Of a stretch of 7,483 nt of DNA, positions 6,198 through 7,483 are shown piece by piece. Source of the stretch: Oscillospiraceae bacterium (GTDB lineage: Bacteria; Bacillota; Clostridia; Oscillospirales; Acutalibacteraceae). Under the pieces are notes generated by a model. The model was not told the origin of the DNA, searched no databases, and saw nothing but the letters and a program-made list of their open reading frames with translations. A program made the position numbers and the translations under genes. The stretch is from positions 1 to 7,483 of the forward strand of contig CADBOL010000158.1 in assembly GCA_902796295.1 (NCBI GenBank). Reading direction: 5' to 3'. Positions within the stretch are counted from its first letter, which is position 1. Each line of letters begins with the position of its first letter.

Positions 6198-6226
6198 ATT
6201 TTACCACATTATTCCGTAAATGTCAA
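6198..6226 (-). promoter_or_regulatory. Strong sigma-A promoter for paralog B
   Basis: On the minus strand TTGACA (6226-6221), a 17-nt spacer beginning TTTA, and TAAAAT (6203-6198). The -35 box begins 3 nt after the stop codon of the upstream TIM44-like gene. Predicted start near 6191, leader about 62 nt. A short inverted repeat, TGGTA-AAA-TACCA (6206-6194), brackets the -10 box and could be an operator. Confidence 0.92.
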
Positions 6227-6229
6227 ATA

Positions 6230-6799
6230 TTATCTGTCTGTATGCGTTGCGGCGACAGCGTCAATGAGCCAGTAGAATGAATCCGTATTGAGAATCCTGT
6301 CGCAGTAATCGCACTTTGCGGACTTGTTGATATTAACTGTAGCTCCGCAGTAGGGGCAGTTCTGAACCGTCATTCCGCTTTGTACGGCAGTCTTTATACC
6401 GGCCTGCCTTTTGAGAACAACCACAGCTGTCAGAAAATCTTCCGTTTTATCACCGCTGACAAATTCATGTGTCTTTTTATCAGCAAGATACTCGACGGTC
6501 CTGTATCTGACATCGGCCGTTATGCTGTCTGTATCTTCCGATGATTCGACCGTTAGTATTTTGACACCGAGCACGGTAATTCTCTCGGTATAGAGAACTA
6601 TGCCGTTTTCCGCTCTCTTTGCAATCTGAGACGAGAGCTTATCGTAAAAGCTCTCAGTCAGATACGGCTGCATCTCTTCGAGCTTGCCGTCGCTGGCAGT
6701 AGTCTTGAGCCTGCGGAAAATATTTGAAAGCTTGCTGCAGAATTTGCTCTCATCAAACGCGATGTCGGTTTTTTTATAATCCTGAACTGTCATTAACAT
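6230..6799 (-). CDS. TIM44-like domain protein with C-terminal zinc ribbon
   Basis: 189 aa from the chosen start. Residues about 14-140 match the pattern of bacterial TIM44-like domains: an ExKF-x-SKLSNIFRRLK helix, an acidic loop, then LEEMQPYLTESFYDKL, and alternating strands (TERITVLGVKIL, SITADVRYRTVEYL, DFLTAVVVLKR). A zinc ribbon follows, C148-x2-C151 and C163-x2-C166 (CPYCGATVNINKSAKCDYC), then SFYWLIDAV. This domain order is typical of uncharacterised Clostridia proteins. Many relatives carry membrane segments in front of the domain; this one has none and no signal peptide, so it looks cytoplasmic. I chose ATG at 6799 because GAGGTG (6811-6806) then sits 6 nt upstream as the SD. The GTG at 6808 lies inside that SD, making the longer 192-aa form unlikely; ATG at 6793 is possible. 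It follows the GH3 gene by 31 nt, so co-transcription is likely. No terminator is visible after it. Role unknown. Confidence 0.85.
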   Translation of the reverse strand: MLMTVQDYKKTDIAFDESKFCSKLSNIFRRLKTTASDGKLEEMQPYLTESFYDKLSSQIAKRAENGIVLYTERITVLGVKILTVESSEDTDSITADVRYRTVEYLADKKTHEFVSGDKTEDFLTAVVVLKRQAGIKTAVQSGMTVQNCPYCGATVNINKSAKCDYCDRILNTDSFYWLIDAVAATHTDR

Positions 6800-6830
6800 A
6801 AAAGACACCTCAAATCAGACAAAGGATATA

Positions 6831-7483
6831 TCAGTCCTCAGAAAACTTGGCAAGCACTTCTTTTACAACGTCCGCGTCCGTCTCAACATGCTCAAAGAAA
6901 TACTTCTCTCTCTCTTCGTTGTTGATGACGGTAACCGGCTTGATCTGGTTAAGAACAACGCCCTTGTCGGCGAGGAATTTATTGTAGTCAACATAAGTGC
7001 CGGGCTTGAGGAAGAGGACTTCGGGTCTGCCGAGCATACCCCAGCGTCTGTACTTATAGAATTTCTCATTGATTTCATCAAACTGATGGTCAAGAGCGTC
7101 AATGAATTTCTGCCTGCCGTCCTCATCGAGAGCTCCGCCTTTGAGCTCGATAAGAAGTGTGTAGCGCGGGGGCTTTGATGTGAAATCGGGATAGAATGAG
7201 AAGCCCTCAAACTCCACGCCGAGCTCACTGACGCAGTTGTTGATTGCGGCATTGACCATATCTACGGTGGTCTTTTCGTTTGCCACATTCATCATGAGGT
7301 TGCGTCTGTAGATGAATTCACACTCGGGAGTGTTGTTATACATTCTTGTGATGTGAACAACATCCTCAACCCTGTATCTGTAAAGGCCGGAGAAGTTGGA
7401 TACGATGATTTCGTAATCCTTGCCGACCTCAAGCTCGTTGAGAAGCAGCGGTCTCTCAACCTCTTCATTGGTATCGTCATCGC
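6831..7483 (-). CDS. GH3 family protein, C-terminal part (acyl-acid amido synthetase-like; N-terminus beyond right edge)
   Basis: An open frame of 216 codons reaches the right edge without a stop; the ATG at 7343 is internal, because the frame upstream encodes the family motif NFSGLYRYRVEDVVHIT. GH3 proteins belong to the ANL adenylate-forming superfamily; plant members join amino acids to jasmonate or auxin, whereas bacterial substrates are mostly unknown. Seen here: GLYRYR-x-x-D (the nucleotide-binding motif at the end of the large domain; GH3s usually have GD where this has ED), then EKTT, and the small C-terminal domain with RYTLLIEL, KFYKYRRWGMLGRPEVLFLK, PGTYVDY and VLNQIKPVTV, whose Q-x-K parallels the conserved lysine of plant GH3s. 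Usual length is about 500-580 aa, so over half is missing. It probably shares a transcript with the TIM44-like gene. Alternative: another adenylate-forming ligase, less likely given these motifs. Confidence 0.88.
   Translation of the reverse strand, partial: DDDTNEEVERPLLLNELEVGKDYEIIVSNFSGLYRYRVEDVVHITRMYNNTPECEFIYRRNLMMNVANEKTTVDMVNAAINNCVSELGVEFEGFSFYPDFTSKPPRYTLLIELKGGALDEDGRQKFIDALDHQFDEINEKFYKYRRWGMLGRPEVLFLKPGTYVDYNKFLADKGVVLNQIKPVTVINNEEREKYFFEHVETDADVVKEVLAKFSED

Noticed and set aside
6800..6808. GTG at 6808 as the start of the TIM44-like protein (192 aa)
   Set aside because: The GTG is part of the GAGGTG that serves as SD for ATG at 6799; no other SD lies upstream of it.
6831..7343. 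A complete 170-aa gene starting at ATG 7343
   Set aside because: The frame stays open to the right edge and its upstream part encodes the GH3 GLYRYR motif, so this ATG is internal to a longer gene.

Overview
The window looks like a piece of chromosome from a low-to-mid GC Firmicute of the class Clostridia, plausibly an uncultured Oscillospirales/Ruminococcaceae gut lineage. Every supportable gene lies on the minus strand, so the biological reading order runs from position 7483 down to 1. Evidence for the lineage: strong GGAGG-type ribosome binding sites, textbook sigma-A promoters (TTGACA-17-TATAAT type), a T-box leader in front of an aminoacyl-tRNA synthetase gene, a Bacillus-type glucose-6-phosphate isomerase, Zn-ribbon L32 paired with a YceD/DUF177 protein, and Gram-positive-looking secreted proteins. 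The genus-level placement is inference.

Right part (7483-6230): the 3' part of a GH3-family (ANL-like acyl-adenylate/amide synthetase) gene runs off the right edge. It is followed after about 31 nt by a small TIM44-like/zinc-ribbon protein, probably in the same operon.

Middle (6226-3156): two paralogous secreted proteins (460 and 445 aa). Each has a signal peptide, three tandem PPC-like (pre-peptidase C-terminal) beta-sandwich repeats, no catalytic domain, and a shared hydrophobic C-terminal tail. Each gene has its own near-consensus promoter and its own 3' hairpin, so they are duplicated, independently transcribed units rather than an operon. This pair, and above all its shared C-terminal tail, is the least conventional part of the window.

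Left part (3059-1): housekeeping genes. pgi (glycolysis) with its own promoter is followed closely by a small uncharacterised P-loop NTPase. Then comes a perfect-consensus promoter driving yceD-rpmF (ribosome assembly / large subunit L32), closed by a strong terminator. Next is a T-box riboswitch whose candidate specifier codon is UUC (Phe), and finally the first 30 codons of the synthetase gene it controls, most likely pheS. Specifier, T-box bulge base and N-terminal protein sequence all point to phenylalanyl-tRNA synthetase.

I see no mobile elements, CRISPR arrays, tRNA or rRNA genes. Most of the window is ordinary core genome; the secreted paralogs, the GH3/TIM44-like pair and the orphan P-loop protein are the parts worth following up.
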